DNA of 47,920 nucleotides from an uncultured Paenibacillaceae bacterium (GCA_937957685.1 CALGAO010000014.1:1-47920), one strand, 5' to 3'; counted from the first letter of the stretch, positions 32,909 to 41,511 are shown. A program made the numbers and translations. Notes: a model not told the origin generated them from the sequence alone.

Positions 32909-33979
32909 ATGGACAACCATACGATGCAATTGTTTGAAACGTTGACACAGCTCGCGGGCCCTTCCGGATTTGAGCACGAGGTACGGGAATATGTGAAGCG
33001 GCGACTGCAGCCGGTCAGCGATGAGATCATCTTCGACCGGCTGGGAAGCGTGTTTGGCGTGCGGCATGGGGACCGCCAGGGGCCGAGGGTCATGGTAGCC
33101 GGTCATCTGGATGAGGTCGGGTTTCTCATCACGGCGATCACGGACAAGGGGCTGTTGAAGTTCCAGACCCTTGGCGGCTGGTGGAGTCAGGTGCTTCCCG
33201 CGCAGCGCGTCGAGATCATCACGGAGCAGGGGCGAATCCCCGGCGTGATCGGTTCTGTCCCGCCGCATCTGCTGGATGACGCGCAGCGCAGCAAGCCGCT
33301 CGCGCTCGAGCACATGTACATCGATATCGGCGCGGACTCGCGGGAGGATGCGGAGCGCATCGGCGTGCGCCCCGGCTTGCCAGCCGTGCCCGTCTGTCCG
33401 TTCACGCCGATGGCGAATCCGAAGAAGCTGATGGCCAAGGCCTGGGACAACCGGTACGGCGTCGGCCTGGCGATCGAGCTTCTGGAGGCGGTGAAGGATA
33501 TCCAGTTGCCGAACCGGCTGTATGCCGGTGCGACGGTGCAGGAGGAAGTCGGGCTGAGAGGGGCGGAGACGGCCGCCAGACTGATCGATCCGGACATCTT
33601 CTTCGCCCTGGATGCTTCGCCGGCCAACGATACCGGCGGCGATCCGAACGCTTTCGGCAGATTGGGAGCCGGCGCGTTGCTCCGGATCTATGACCGAACG
33701 ATGGTGACGCACAAGGGATTGGTGGATTATATTCGGGATACGGCCGAGACGCACGGCATTCGTTATCAGTACTTCGTCTCGTCGGGAGGCACCGACGCCG
33801 GGCGCGTCCATCTGCATGGCATCGGCGTGCCGTCTGCCGTGATCGGCATCCCGTCCCGCTATATCCACACCTCCGCCTCGATCATCCATACGGACGATTA
33901 CGACGCGGCCAAGGAACTCCTGGTGAAGCTCGTCACCTCGATGGATCGGACTACGTTTAATACGATCGTGCAATATTAA
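32909..33979 (+). CDS. M42 family metallopeptidase (glutamyl/leucyl aminopeptidase)
   Basis: A 356-aa M42 dinuclear-zinc aminopeptidase. The conserved segments LAGPSGFEHEVREYV, VMVAGHLDEVGFLI (first zinc His and Asp), KAWDNRYGVGLAIELL (bridging Asp), ATVQEEVGLRGAE (general base Glu pair), FFALDASPANDTGG and GIPSRYIHTSASIIHTDDY are all present. It trims peptides in the cytoplasm as a large tetrahedral oligomer. The YsdC/FrvX-like form is typical of Firmicutes. Earlier in some annotations this family was mis-called an endoglucanase. Confidence 0.92.
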   Translation: MDNHTMQLFETLTQLAGPSGFEHEVREYVKRRLQPVSDEIIFDRLGSVFGVRHGDRQGPRVMVAGHLDEVGFLITAITDKGLLKFQTLGGWWSQVLPAQRVEIITEQGRIPGVIGSVPPHLLDDAQRSKPLALEHMYIDIGADSREDAERIGVRPGLPAVPVCPFTPMANPKKLMAKAWDNRYGVGLAIELLEAVKDIQLPNRLYAGATVQEEVGLRGAETAARLIDPDIFFALDASPANDTGGDPNAFGRLGAGALLRIYDRTMVTHKGLVDYIRDTAETHGIRYQYFVSSGGTDAGRVHLHGIGVPSAVIGIPSRYIHTSASIIHTDDYDAAKELLVKLVTSMDRTTFNTIVQY

Positions 33980-34490
33980 AGGAACAGGGCACGATGCCTT
34001 GCAGGCAGCGCCGGGCTGGCAGTTCACCGTCAGGCGAAGGACCGACCTGGCGCGTATCGCAGGGCGTTATGCATCATGGACCAACGCTTCTGGTTACGCG
34101 CCTATCACAGGGCGTCATGGAGAGAGTAGTCACCTACCTACTGATATGGGCGTCATGGGGTTATGGAGAGAGTGGGCATCCAGGGCCCACCGGCTGCCGA
34201 TCGCGGAGGGGCAAATGATGCATCCCGGGATTCCGCTCGGGTCGCCGTTGGGTTGACCGCCTGCTCACAGGGAGGCACGCTTTTCGATGAGGCGGGTTCA
34301 TCGCATATTGTCATCAACGTGAGCGATTTCCTGTATATCAGGCAGCCTGAACCTTAAATTTCAGAAATTTCTGAAGAAACAAGAAGGAATAAGTCTGGTA
34401 AAATGGGGCTTAATCTCATATTATAGAAGTACCTGGTTTTGCAGATGGGGTGCGTGCGAAGTCAAATTTGATGAAAGGAAGGTCGATGCG
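33980..34490. other. Gene-free region with degenerate direct repeats and an operator-like palindrome
   Basis: About 510 bases with no supported gene. At 34050-34071 and 34098-34119 two 22-nt segments around TATCGCAGGGCGT / TATCACAGGGCGT differ at three positions. A third partial copy (GGGCGTCATGG) lies at 34148-34158, with GTTATGGAGAGAGT after it. Further on there is a perfect 16-bp palindrome at 34360-34375 and an extended -10 (TGGTAAAAT, 34396-34404) before the guanylate-kinase-like gene. Confidence 0.5.
34360..34375. promoter_or_regulatory. Perfect 16-bp palindrome before the guanylate-kinase-like gene
   Basis: TTCAGAAATTTCTGAA is identical to its reverse complement and sits about 20 nt before an extended -10 (TGGTAAAAT, 34396-34404), overlapping the -35 area. 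It may be an operator for a homodimeric repressor. Confidence 0.45.
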
Positions 34491-35066
34491 ATGGATAAAG
34501 GAATGATTTTTGTATTCACCGGGCCAGACGGTTCCGGGAGGAAGACAATAGCCGATATGGTTGGAGCAACCCTGGGCTTGCAGAAAATTCTGTCCTACAC
34601 GACCCGCGCACCAAGAGCAGGAGAAGTGCCGGGTCAGGATTATTACTTCATCAGCCCTGAGGAATTCGCCGAATGTGAAGCGCGCGGCGAGTTCGTCGAA
34701 TCCGTTGAGCTGGACGGCGTCAAGTACGGAATCAAGGAAGCGGAGATTGATGAGCTGTTTCGCGAGAAGCACTTTGTGTACCTGATCCTGAATGCCAAAG
34801 GGGCGAAGATCCTGAAGAACAAATACGGTGATCTCGTGTCTCGCATTTTTATCTACATCGACAAAAATCTTGTCATCGAGCGGCAACGCAAGGCAGGCGC
34901 TTCGGAGGAATTGATCGAGCAGCATCTCCGGCATTATGAGGAAGATATGGCTTACAAGGATGAATGCAAATATTCGTTCGAGAACATCGATCTGGCGCAC
35001 ACGGTGTTTGCGGTTTCGAATATCATCGACGCCTATATGAATCGGGGATTGGTTGAGAAGGATTGA
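34491..35066 (+). CDS. Guanylate-kinase-like protein with a non-canonical P-loop
   Basis: A 191-aa protein of the guanylate kinase fold. The GMP-binding part is well kept: SYTTRAPRAGEVPGQDYYFISPEEF and GVKYGI. The P-loop reads GPDGSGRKT instead of GxxxxGK[ST], with Arg in the lysine position and a Lys one place later, so nucleotide phosphoryl transfer may be altered. The C-terminal helices (ASEELIEQHLRHYEEDM and SFENIDLAHTVFAVSNIIDAY) match the lid/CORE end of guanylate kinases. It is probably a second, divergent copy alongside an essential gmk elsewhere. A strong terminator follows. Confidence 0.78.
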   Translation: MDKGMIFVFTGPDGSGRKTIADMVGATLGLQKILSYTTRAPRAGEVPGQDYYFISPEEFAECEARGEFVESVELDGVKYGIKEAEIDELFREKHFVYLILNAKGAKILKNKYGDLVSRIFIYIDKNLVIERQRKAGASEELIEQHLRHYEEDMAYKDECKYSFENIDLAHTVFAVSNIIDAYMNRGLVEKD

Positions 35067-35077
35067 CGGGAAGCAAC

Positions 35078-35128
35078 GAGGCTGTCCGGAAGGTCAGTGG
35101 AAACTGGCCGATGGATGGCCTCTTTTTT
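35078..35128 (+). terminator. Terminator after the guanylate-kinase-like gene
   Basis: GAGGCTGTCC (35078-35087) pairs with GGATGGCCTC (35113-35122), with the inner stem GGTCAGT/ACTGGCC around GGAA, then six T. Confidence 0.85.
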
Positions 35129-35251
35129 GCTGGATCGCTTATACCCGAGGGGCGGTCTGACGAATTCCGGCATGTGGGCCGCATGATGATCTCTCCACCA
35201 AATGCCGGGACGAGGCTCCCTTCTTCACTGTGGCCAGATCAAGATCAAACA

Positions 35252-35283
35252 AAGTGGGAGCCGATCCCGATCGGCTCCCACTT
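35252..35283 (-). terminator. Terminator of the pepF transcript
   Basis: AAGTGGGAGCCGATC (35252-35266) and its exact complement (35269-35283) with a 2-nt loop. Read on the minus strand it is followed by TTGTTTGATCTTG. It lies 18 nt after the pepF stop. Confidence 0.85.
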
Positions 35284-35301
35284 GCCATCTTATCATGTTG
35301 A

Positions 35302-37095
35302 TTACGAATTCACCAATTGCTCCATATCGTTGATCAATTGCTCAAAGACGCTCATCGCTTGCCGGATCGGCTCCGGTGTGGACATGTCGACGCCGGCGCG
35401 CTTCAGGATCTCGAGCGGATAATCGCTGCCGCCGCTCTTCAGGAAGCCTGTGTAGCGCTCCACCGCCGGTTCGCCCTCAACGAGGATCTGCTTGGCGAAG
35501 CTGGTCGCCGCAGAGAAGCCCGTCGCGTATTTGTACACATAGAAGCTGGAGTAGAAATGAGGAATGCGAGCCCACTCCATCTCGATCGCCTGATCGACGG
35601 TCATCACCGGTCCATGGTACTTCTTGTTCAGATCATAATAGATCTCGCTGAGCAGCTGCGGCGTGAGCGATTCGCCCTGCTCCGCCTTGTCGTGGATGAT
35701 CATCTCAAACTCGGCGAACATCGTCTGACGGAACACCGTCGTGCGGAACTGATCCGCATAGTAGGTGAGCAGATACAGCTTCTCCTTGGGATCGGTGCTC
35801 TTGTTCAGCAGATAATCCATGAGCAGCGCTTCGTTCAGCGTGGAGGCGACCTCCGCCAGGAAGATCGGATATTGGGCATTGCGATAGGTCTGATTCTTGT
35901 CCGAATAGTACGAGTGCATCGCATGGCCCATCTCGTGCGCCAGGGTGAACATGCTGTTCAGATTGTCCTTGTGGTTGAGCAGGACGTAAGGATGCGTGCC
36001 GTAAGCTCCCCAGCTGTAGGCTCCGCTGCGCTTGCCTTCGTTCTCGTAGATGTCGATCCAGCCGTTGTCGAAGCCTTCCTGCAGCACGGTCAGATAGTCT
36101 TCGCCCAGAGGCTTCAGGCTTTCCTTGACAGTGCGTTTGGCCTCCTCGTAGCTGATCTCCATGTCAAACTCTTCCACGAGCGGAGCGAACAGGTCATACA
36201 TATGCAGCTCATCCAGCTTGAGCAGTTGCTTGCGCAGCTCCAGATAGCGATGAAGCAACGGAAGATGCTCGTGGATCGTATCGATCAGGTTGGTGTAGAC
36301 TTCCTTGCCGATGTTGTCGCTCGACAGGGACATCTCCAGCGCCGACGGGAATTTGCGCACGCGAGAGTAGAAGATGTTCTTCGTCACGTTGGCATTCAGG
36401 GTTGCTGCCAGGGTATTTTTGTATTTGGCATAGGTGGAATACATCGCGTCGAACGCGCTCCTCCGAACCTCCTGATTGCGGCTCTCGAGGAACTGGATAT
36501 AGCGGCCGTGCGTCAGCTCGACGTCCTCGCCCTTGTCGTTCTTGATGACCGGGAACTTCATATCGGCGTTGTTGATCATGCCGAAGATCGTGCTCGGAGC
36601 TTGCGAGATATTGCCCACCTGCGCGAGCAGCGCTTCCTCGGTCTTGCTCAGGATGTGCGGCTTCTGCCGTTTCATCTCCCGGAGCGTCTGCTTGTATGGA
36701 GCGAGATCCGGGTTGGCGATGAAGGCATCCAGCGTCTCGTCGGACAGGCTGAGCACTTCCGGGGTGATGAAAGAGGTGGCTTCATTGACCTCGACGCTGA
36801 GCTTCTTCGCCTTGTCGGACAACGCCTGGTATGTAGGGTCAGCCATGTTCTCATGATGCTTCATGTTGGCATAGACATAGAGTCTCTCGGTATGGAGGGA
36901 GATTTCATCTTCCAGAGCGAAACATTGTTTCAGCATCTCAGCATCGCCCAGCTTGCCCTGATATTGGGCGAGATTGCCAAGCTTCGATTTGACCTCGGCA
37001 TATTCTTCGTCCCAGGTTGCCTGGCTGGCAAACAGGTCCTCCAACCTCCACTGGTGCTCCTTGGGCACCTCATGTCTCTTCGGTAAGCTGCTCAT
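35302..37095 (-). CDS. pepF: Oligoendopeptidase F (M3 family)
   Basis: A 597-aa M3B peptidase that hydrolyses oligopeptides of roughly 7-17 residues. The zinc motif HEMGHAMHS (FTLAHEMGHAMHSYYSD) with the downstream FLAEVASTLNEALL glutamate is intact, and the N-part RHEVPKEHQWRLEDLF is family-typical. The chosen start (minus 37095) has AGGGAGG 7 nt upstream. The frame stays open for 37 more codons to 37206, encoding what looks like a signal peptide (MRHAAFTMFIVLMTALSS then SYASA) with its own AAGGTGA site, so a secreted longer form cannot be excluded. Terminator at 35252-35283. Confidence 0.92.
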   Translation of the reverse strand: MSSLPKRHEVPKEHQWRLEDLFASQATWDEEYAEVKSKLGNLAQYQGKLGDAEMLKQCFALEDEISLHTERLYVYANMKHHENMADPTYQALSDKAKKLSVEVNEATSFITPEVLSLSDETLDAFIANPDLAPYKQTLREMKRQKPHILSKTEEALLAQVGNISQAPSTIFGMINNADMKFPVIKNDKGEDVELTHGRYIQFLESRNQEVRRSAFDAMYSTYAKYKNTLAATLNANVTKNIFYSRVRKFPSALEMSLSSDNIGKEVYTNLIDTIHEHLPLLHRYLELRKQLLKLDELHMYDLFAPLVEEFDMEISYEEAKRTVKESLKPLGEDYLTVLQEGFDNGWIDIYENEGKRSGAYSWGAYGTHPYVLLNHKDNLNSMFTLAHEMGHAMHSYYSDKNQTYRNAQYPIFLAEVASTLNEALLMDYLLNKSTDPKEKLYLLTYYADQFRTTVFRQTMFAEFEMIIHDKAEQGESLTPQLLSEIYYDLNKKYHGPVMTVDQAIEMEWARIPHFYSSFYVYKYATGFSAATSFAKQILVEGEPAVERYTGFLKSGGSDYPLEILKRAGVDMSTPEPIRQAMSVFEQLINDMEQLVNS

Positions 37096-37208
37096 CGGAT
37101 TCCTCCCTAATGATATATGGTTTGCTTGAGTGGATGCGGCCGACGCATACGAACTGCTGAGCGCGGTCATCAGAACGATGAACATCGTGAATGCGGCATG
37201 GCGCATGA

Positions 37209-37247
37209 CAGGTCACCTTGGGCTTTTTTTGCCCCTAGTATGACCTG
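37209..37247 (-). promoter_or_regulatory. Hairpin before the upstream (long-form) pepF start
   Basis: CAGGTCA (37209-37215) pairs with TGACCTG (37241-37247), and an inner GGGC/GCCC pair closes a homopolymer loop. On the minus strand the hairpin includes the AAGGTGA ribosome binding site of the start at 37206, so it could gate the longer, signal-peptide-bearing form. There is no T-run after it in either direction to make it a terminator. Confidence 0.45.
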
Positions 37248-37259
37248 ACGCATATATGA

Positions 37260-37430
37260 TTATCCCAGCAGCAGCAAGAAGCTGGCGACGACCATGACGA
37301 ATGCGGCGACGACGAGGATCAATGCGCCAATCGCCAGAGGCCTTCGCAGATGCTCCGGGATGCGTTCGCGGTTCATGATGATGAGGCCGCCCAACAGGAA
37401 AGCGACGATCGCAAAAATGATCACATCCAT
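37260..37430 (-). CDS. Small two-helix membrane protein (56 aa), hypothetical
   Basis: The minus-strand frame encodes MDVIIFAIVAFLLGGLIIMN, a basic loop RERIPEHLRRP, and a second hydrophobic helix ending ASFLLLLG. Two helices with a positively charged cytoplasmic loop is the expected topology. A GAGAGGA ribosome binding site lies 10 nt upstream of the ATG. It precedes pepF by 53 nt on the same strand and could share its transcript. I do not recognise the family. Confidence 0.65.
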   Translation of the reverse strand: MDVIIFAIVAFLLGGLIIMNRERIPEHLRRPLAIGALILVVAAFVMVVASFLLLLG

Positions 37431-37965
37431 GATTCTTGGTTCCTCTCATATCAGATCAATATATACGCCTGCATCTATTAGGTTAGCACAAGTTGCCATA
37501 AAGTTCGAGCCGGGAACGAGCGATTTTATGCGTCATGGCAAAAATAGGAGGGGCTACCCTTTGGGACAGCCCAGGAGTCGGGCTCCCTGAACTTCCGCTG
37601 CGGCAGGCTGGGTTGGCGACGAGAACATGCAGGAGGTTCCTGTACGCGATCAGAACCTGCGGGAGGATCGCGTTGGCAGTCGAGAGACGGAGGAGCAGAG
37701 CGAAGAATGATCAGGCGCAGCGGGGCGGTGGAGATCGCGACAGGAGCGGAGAGTGAAGGGGATAACGACAGGTGCTGTGGGAGGTGAGGATAGCGGCAGA
37801 AAAGGTAAGCGATCGGGATGACGGTCGGGTGCCTGCGGGTTGGTAGGAATACCGATCAAACCTTGCAGGTGAGTTAAAGATCGCAAGCTGCATAAAAATC
37901 CCAACCATCACTCATATTAATCTTGAGTTGATCCAACCAAAAATGTGCCTCAAGGAGGAAATACC
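37431..37965. other. Intergenic region, purine-rich on the plus strand
   Basis: About 535 bases between two opposed transcripts. From 37640 to 37800 the plus strand is markedly G/A-rich (GGAGG, GAGAG, AAGGGG repeats). Frames of 60-90 codons on either strand there have no ribosome binding site or recognisable composition. A small hairpin GGGCT/AGCCC occurs at 37552-37573. No gene supported. Confidence 0.5.
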
Positions 37966-38631
37966 GTGTTGCGAAAGCTGACGATGACAAGCATGATCAT
38001 CCTGGCGGCGGTGGCGCTTGTGTTCGCTTGTGCCGCGCCGGTCAGTCATGCGGCTGCATATCGCTACAACCATGCAGAGTATGATGACACCGACGAATAT
38101 ACGGTGAAGTCCGGCGATACGCTCTGGCTTATCTCGCTCAAATATCAGGTTGGTCTGCAGGAGATCATCGCGGCCAACCCGCAGATCAAGAACCCCGACC
38201 TCATCTATCCGGGAGACAAGGTGTACGTGCCCCTGTTCTCGACGATCAAACGCATCGAACAGGAGGTCATCCGCCTGGTGAACATCGAGAGGGCCAATCG
38301 CGGACTGAAGCCGCTCGCGCATAACTGGGAACTGTCCCGCGTCGCCCGGTTCAAATCGATGGACATGCGGGATCGCGCCTATTTCTCGCATCAGTCTCCG
38401 ACATATGGCACTCCTTTCGAGATGATCCGCAACTTCGGCCTTTCGTACAGCGCGGCAGGGGAGAACATCGCGGCCGGGCAGCGGACAGCGGCAGCTGTCG
38501 TCCAGGCCTGGATGAACTCGCAGGGGCATCGGGAGAACATCCTGAACTCCACCTACACCCAGATCGGCGTCGGGTACGCCAGCGGGGGATCGATGGGCCA
38601 CTACTGGACGCAGATGTTTATCCGGCCCTGA
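37966..38631 (+). CDS. Secreted LysM and CAP (SCP/PR1) domain protein
   Basis: A 221-aa exported protein: signal peptide (KLTMTSMIILAAVALVFACAAPVSHAAA), one LysM domain (EYTVKSGDTLWLISLKYQVGLQEIIAANPQI, about 44-90) and a C-terminal CAP domain (EVIRLVNIERANRGLKPLAHNWELSRVARFKSMDM, HENILNSTYTQIGVGYA). This layout is that of the YkwD/SafA-associated spore or cell-wall proteins of Bacilli. LysM should hold it to peptidoglycan. GTG 37966 has AAGGAGG 7 nt upstream; a TTG at 37969 is an alternative. Role in the spore or cell wall is inferred. Confidence 0.85.
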   Translation: MLRKLTMTSMIILAAVALVFACAAPVSHAAAYRYNHAEYDDTDEYTVKSGDTLWLISLKYQVGLQEIIAANPQIKNPDLIYPGDKVYVPLFSTIKRIEQEVIRLVNIERANRGLKPLAHNWELSRVARFKSMDMRDRAYFSHQSPTYGTPFEMIRNFGLSYSAAGENIAAGQRTAAAVVQAWMNSQGHRENILNSTYTQIGVGYASGGSMGHYWTQMFIRP

Positions 38632-38711
38632 CCGTTAAACCCGCTCCTGCCCATCACCAGGGTAAGCGGGAATGGCCCGGCGCAGCAGATCCTGTACCTG
38701 CTTGCGGTCAA

Positions 38712-39920
38712 CTATACCTTCTTGCGCAAGTGCGTCAGGAGGAAACCGATGCTGCCGAGCGCCGCGAGTGAAGCGGCGGTGAAGTAGAGCGCCCGCGCGC
38801 CTGAGGCATCGTATATGGTGCCGCCGACCGAACCGCTGATGAAGCCGGCCAGGCCTGTCCAGACGACGGCATACAACGCCTGACCGCTGGCCCGGTATTC
38901 ATCCGGGATCAGCTGCTGCAGATAGCGGACGGCGGTGACCATATAGATGCCCAGCGAGATGCTGTGCAGGAGCTGCGTCCCTACCAGGGCGAGCGGATCG
39001 TGCGCGATGGCCACCAGGCAGAAGCGGATGGCGTATGCCGCCGAAGCGAAGGCCAGCAGGGGCAGCTCCTTCAGCTTGTGGCCGTACTTGCCAAGCAGGA
39101 ACAGGATCGGAATCTCGCTGAGCGCTGACGTCATCCAGGCCAGGCCAACCTGTGAGCTGTCAGCGCCAAGCTCCGCCATAAAGATCCCCAGGAAGGTCTC
39201 GTTCACCCGATGGGAGATCGAGACGAGCAGGATCAGCAGCATGAACCACAGGAACTGTCGGGAGCGGATGATCGCGAGCAGCTCTCTGGCGTTGAATGTC
39301 TGCGCCGACGCAGCGCGGTCGCGCATGCCCAGGCCGATCAGGAAGGCCAGGCCGATCGTGCACATGGCGATCAGCACCGTCTGGCCTGCTCCCAGCAAGG
39401 ACAGGATCCAGCCGAAGAACACCGCCGAGAAGGAGAAGCCGATCGAACCCCAGACGCGAAAGGACACATAGCTGCGCTTCAGCTGTTTGGACGCGATCAG
39501 GAGCTGGCTGTCATTGAGCGGGATGGTCGACATGTAGAAGAAGTTGAAGGCGAGCAGGGTGACGAACAAACTTGCAAATGAATGAACATTCTGTACAATT
39601 AATGCAGAAGCGAATTGGCCGCCAAGCACGATGAGCAGGATCGACTTGATCGTCTTGAGTCGGTCGCTCAGCACACCCCAGAACAGATTGGCTGCGATGC
39701 CGATGAACGGGCCGAACGCATAGAGCAGACCGATCTCTGTTTTGGAGTAGCCAAGATGTTCGAAATAGAGCGGAAAATAGGATACATAAACGGCCGTGGT
39801 CAGATAGATCGCGAAGGTGAAGGCCTTCAGCCTTAGAATTTCCAGCGTACCCCCGGTTGCGAGTTCTGACAATTGGGAATCGGATTCGACAGTTTGGGTC
39901 TTGCCCTGGGAAGTATTCAT
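38712..39920 (-). CDS. MFS transporter, MFS_1-like (nucleoside/phenylpropionate type)
   Basis: A 402-aa 12-helix major facilitator of the MFS_1-like branch, which includes nucleoside:H+ symporters and 3-phenylpropionate transporters. The pattern GYSKTEIGLLYAFGPFIGIAANLFWGVLSDRLKT with a reduced motif A and LKRSYVSFRVWGSIGFSFSAVFFGWIL is characteristic. Substrate unknown. The frame begins at 39935, but ATG 39920 (sixth codon) has GAGGT 9 nt upstream and is more likely. Its gene is divergent from the small hypothetical gene at 40032 and convergent with the LysM-CAP gene. Confidence 0.82.
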   Translation of the reverse strand: MNTSQGKTQTVESDSQLSELATGGTLEILRLKAFTFAIYLTTAVYVSYFPLYFEHLGYSKTEIGLLYAFGPFIGIAANLFWGVLSDRLKTIKSILLIVLGGQFASALIVQNVHSFASLFVTLLAFNFFYMSTIPLNDSQLLIASKQLKRSYVSFRVWGSIGFSFSAVFFGWILSLLGAGQTVLIAMCTIGLAFLIGLGMRDRAASAQTFNARELLAIIRSRQFLWFMLLILLVSISHRVNETFLGIFMAELGADSSQVGLAWMTSALSEIPILFLLGKYGHKLKELPLLAFASAAYAIRFCLVAIAHDPLALVGTQLLHSISLGIYMVTAVRYLQQLIPDEYRASGQALYAVVWTGLAGFISGSVGGTIYDASGARALYFTAASLAALGSIGFLLTHLRKKV

Positions 39921-40031
39921 CTTGCAGTACCTCATGGATTAGGATTATGATCTGAATATGACGATTATCTCATTATACTGGATGGATCGCCGTTTGTAAC
40001 TTCCTATTTTTCATTTCGAAGGGGCTTTATC

Positions 40032-40355
40032 ATGGGCAAGCGTTATCGATTTCGGTACGACGACCGGCTGGGCATCCGGTTGCCTGAGCTGGATCTGGAC
40101 TGGGAGATGTATACGGAGACAGAACGGGCCGAGATTCTGCTCGAGTGGGAAATGATTCGCGGTACGATACCCGACCGTGTCAAAGGCTTCGAGGAGCTCA
40201 TCAAGGAGAAGCAGGAGCAGCTGAGCAGCGAGGAGAACTTCGTTGAATCCTGCCGCCTGAATGCGGCGATTGCGGAGCTGGCCAGCCGGATCAATGACCT
40301 GCACCTGTGGTATCGCGTCAATCAGGAGATGGGCACGGAGCGCGTTCACAGCTGA
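40032..40355 (+). CDS. Conserved hypothetical cytoplasmic protein (107 aa)
   Basis: An acidic, helical 107-aa protein (MGKRYRFRYDDRLGIRLPEL then DLDWEMYTETERAEILLEWEMI and RVKGFEELIKEKQEQL). It has no signal peptide or membrane segment. A long helix with heptad-like spacing (about residues 50-90) may form a coiled coil. A GAAGGGG ribosome binding site precedes the ATG. The next gene, ytpB, starts about 44 nt downstream, so they may form one transcript. I do not recognise a function. Confidence 0.6.
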   Translation: MGKRYRFRYDDRLGIRLPELDLDWEMYTETERAEILLEWEMIRGTIPDRVKGFEELIKEKQEQLSSEENFVESCRLNAAIAELASRINDLHLWYRVNQEMGTERVHS

Positions 40356-40398
40356 CCGCATGATCCACACATCGATGAGTCCGACAGGGGGGTCCAGT

Positions 40399-41472
40399 TT
40401 GCAGCCAACATCACACTCGACAGGATTGCCGCGCGGGCCGATCCGCCTGATGTATCGGATGTATCGTTACATACTGCCGGGAGTGCGCGGCGAGCTGCAG
40501 AAGTGGCGCAAGCTGGCCGAGCGCATCCCTGATCCGGAGCTGCGCAGGCAGGCCATCGCGAGCATGACGTCCAAGGAATTCCATTGTCTGGGCGGAGCCG
40601 TATACGCATCCGGTCACATCGCGCAGCGTCAGTCATTGCTCCGGTTGATCACGGCTTTCCAGACGATCAGCGACTATCTGGACAACCTGTGCGACCGCAG
40701 CACATCCCTGTCGGGGGAGGATTTCCGCGCCTTGCATCAGGCGATGCTGGACGCGGTGAACCCGCACGGAGAGCTTCATGATTATTATACCTGCCGCGCG
40801 GAGAGCGAGGATGGCGGGTATCTGCGCGCGCTCGTCGAGGTTTGCCGGGAGATGACGGGCAAGCTGCCGTCCTATGCGGTCGTTCAGCCGCTCATCAGCG
40901 ATCTTGTCAGCCTGTACTGCGATCTGCAGGTGTACAAGCATATCCATCCCGGACAGCGAGAACAGGCGCTTCTTGCCTGGTGGGAGGTGCACCGACATCG
41001 CTGTCCCGATCTGAGATGGCATGAGTTCGCCGCCGCCTGCGGCTCGACCCTGGGGGTGTTCATGCTCTTCCAGGCGGCGGGCAACCCGGGCTTGACCGAG
41101 GATGAGGCGAAGGCGATCAATGAAGCCTATTTTCCATACATATGCGCCTTGCATATCCTGCTGGATTATCTGATCGACCAGGAAGAGGACGAGCGCGGCG
41201 GAGATCTGAACTTCTGCGCCTATTACTCCGATCCCGGATCGACGGTTGACAGGCTGCAGCACATTGCCGGTCAGGCGAAGCTTGCCGGCAGTAGACTGCC
41301 AGGTGCGCGATTTCATCTGATGGTCATCGAAGGACTCCTGGCGTTGTACCTGTCAGACCCGAAGGTGTCCGGACAGGAAGCCGTTACGCGAATCACCCGC
41401 CAGCTCATGCACAACAGTCCGTGGACGAGGCTGTTTTTCTGGTTGAACAGCAAGTGGATTCGCGCCCATTAG
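40399..41472 (+). CDS. ytpB: Tetraprenyl-beta-curcumene synthase YtpB (DUF2600)
   Basis: A 357-aa terpene synthase of the YtpB family, which cyclises a C35 prenyl diphosphate to tetraprenyl-beta-curcumene in the sesquarterpenoid pathway of Bacilli. Visible landmarks are the Asp-rich FQTISDYLDNLCDRS, LVSLYCDLQVYKH and LHILLDYLIDQEEDE, plus LFFWLNSKWIRA at the end. The frame is open from 40261. An ATG at 40375 is possible, but TTG 40399 has AGGGGGG 6 nt upstream and brings the N-terminus in line with known members, which begin close to the conserved VYxxVLPxVHxEL-like segment. No squalene-hopene-type cyclase partner is in the window. Confidence 0.85.
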   Translation: MQPTSHSTGLPRGPIRLMYRMYRYILPGVRGELQKWRKLAERIPDPELRRQAIASMTSKEFHCLGGAVYASGHIAQRQSLLRLITAFQTISDYLDNLCDRSTSLSGEDFRALHQAMLDAVNPHGELHDYYTCRAESEDGGYLRALVEVCREMTGKLPSYAVVQPLISDLVSLYCDLQVYKHIHPGQREQALLAWWEVHRHRCPDLRWHEFAAACGSTLGVFMLFQAAGNPGLTEDEAKAINEAYFPYICALHILLDYLIDQEEDERGGDLNFCAYYSDPGSTVDRLQHIAGQAKLAGSRLPGARFHLMVIEGLLALYLSDPKVSGQEAVTRITRQLMHNSPWTRLFFWLNSKWIRAH

Positions 41473-41511
41473 ATTCTAACATCGGAAGTCATCTATCAAG
41501 GAGGAGAAGGT

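Noticed and set aside
33994..34357. Overlapping 64-85-codon frames in the gap after the M42 gene
   Set aside because: Several overlapping frames in a repeat-bearing region, no ribosome binding site and no recognisable domain.
37650..37911. Minus-strand frames of 66-84 codons in the purine-rich stretch
   Set aside because: They are Ser/Pro/Arg-rich translations of a biased sequence with no start signals.
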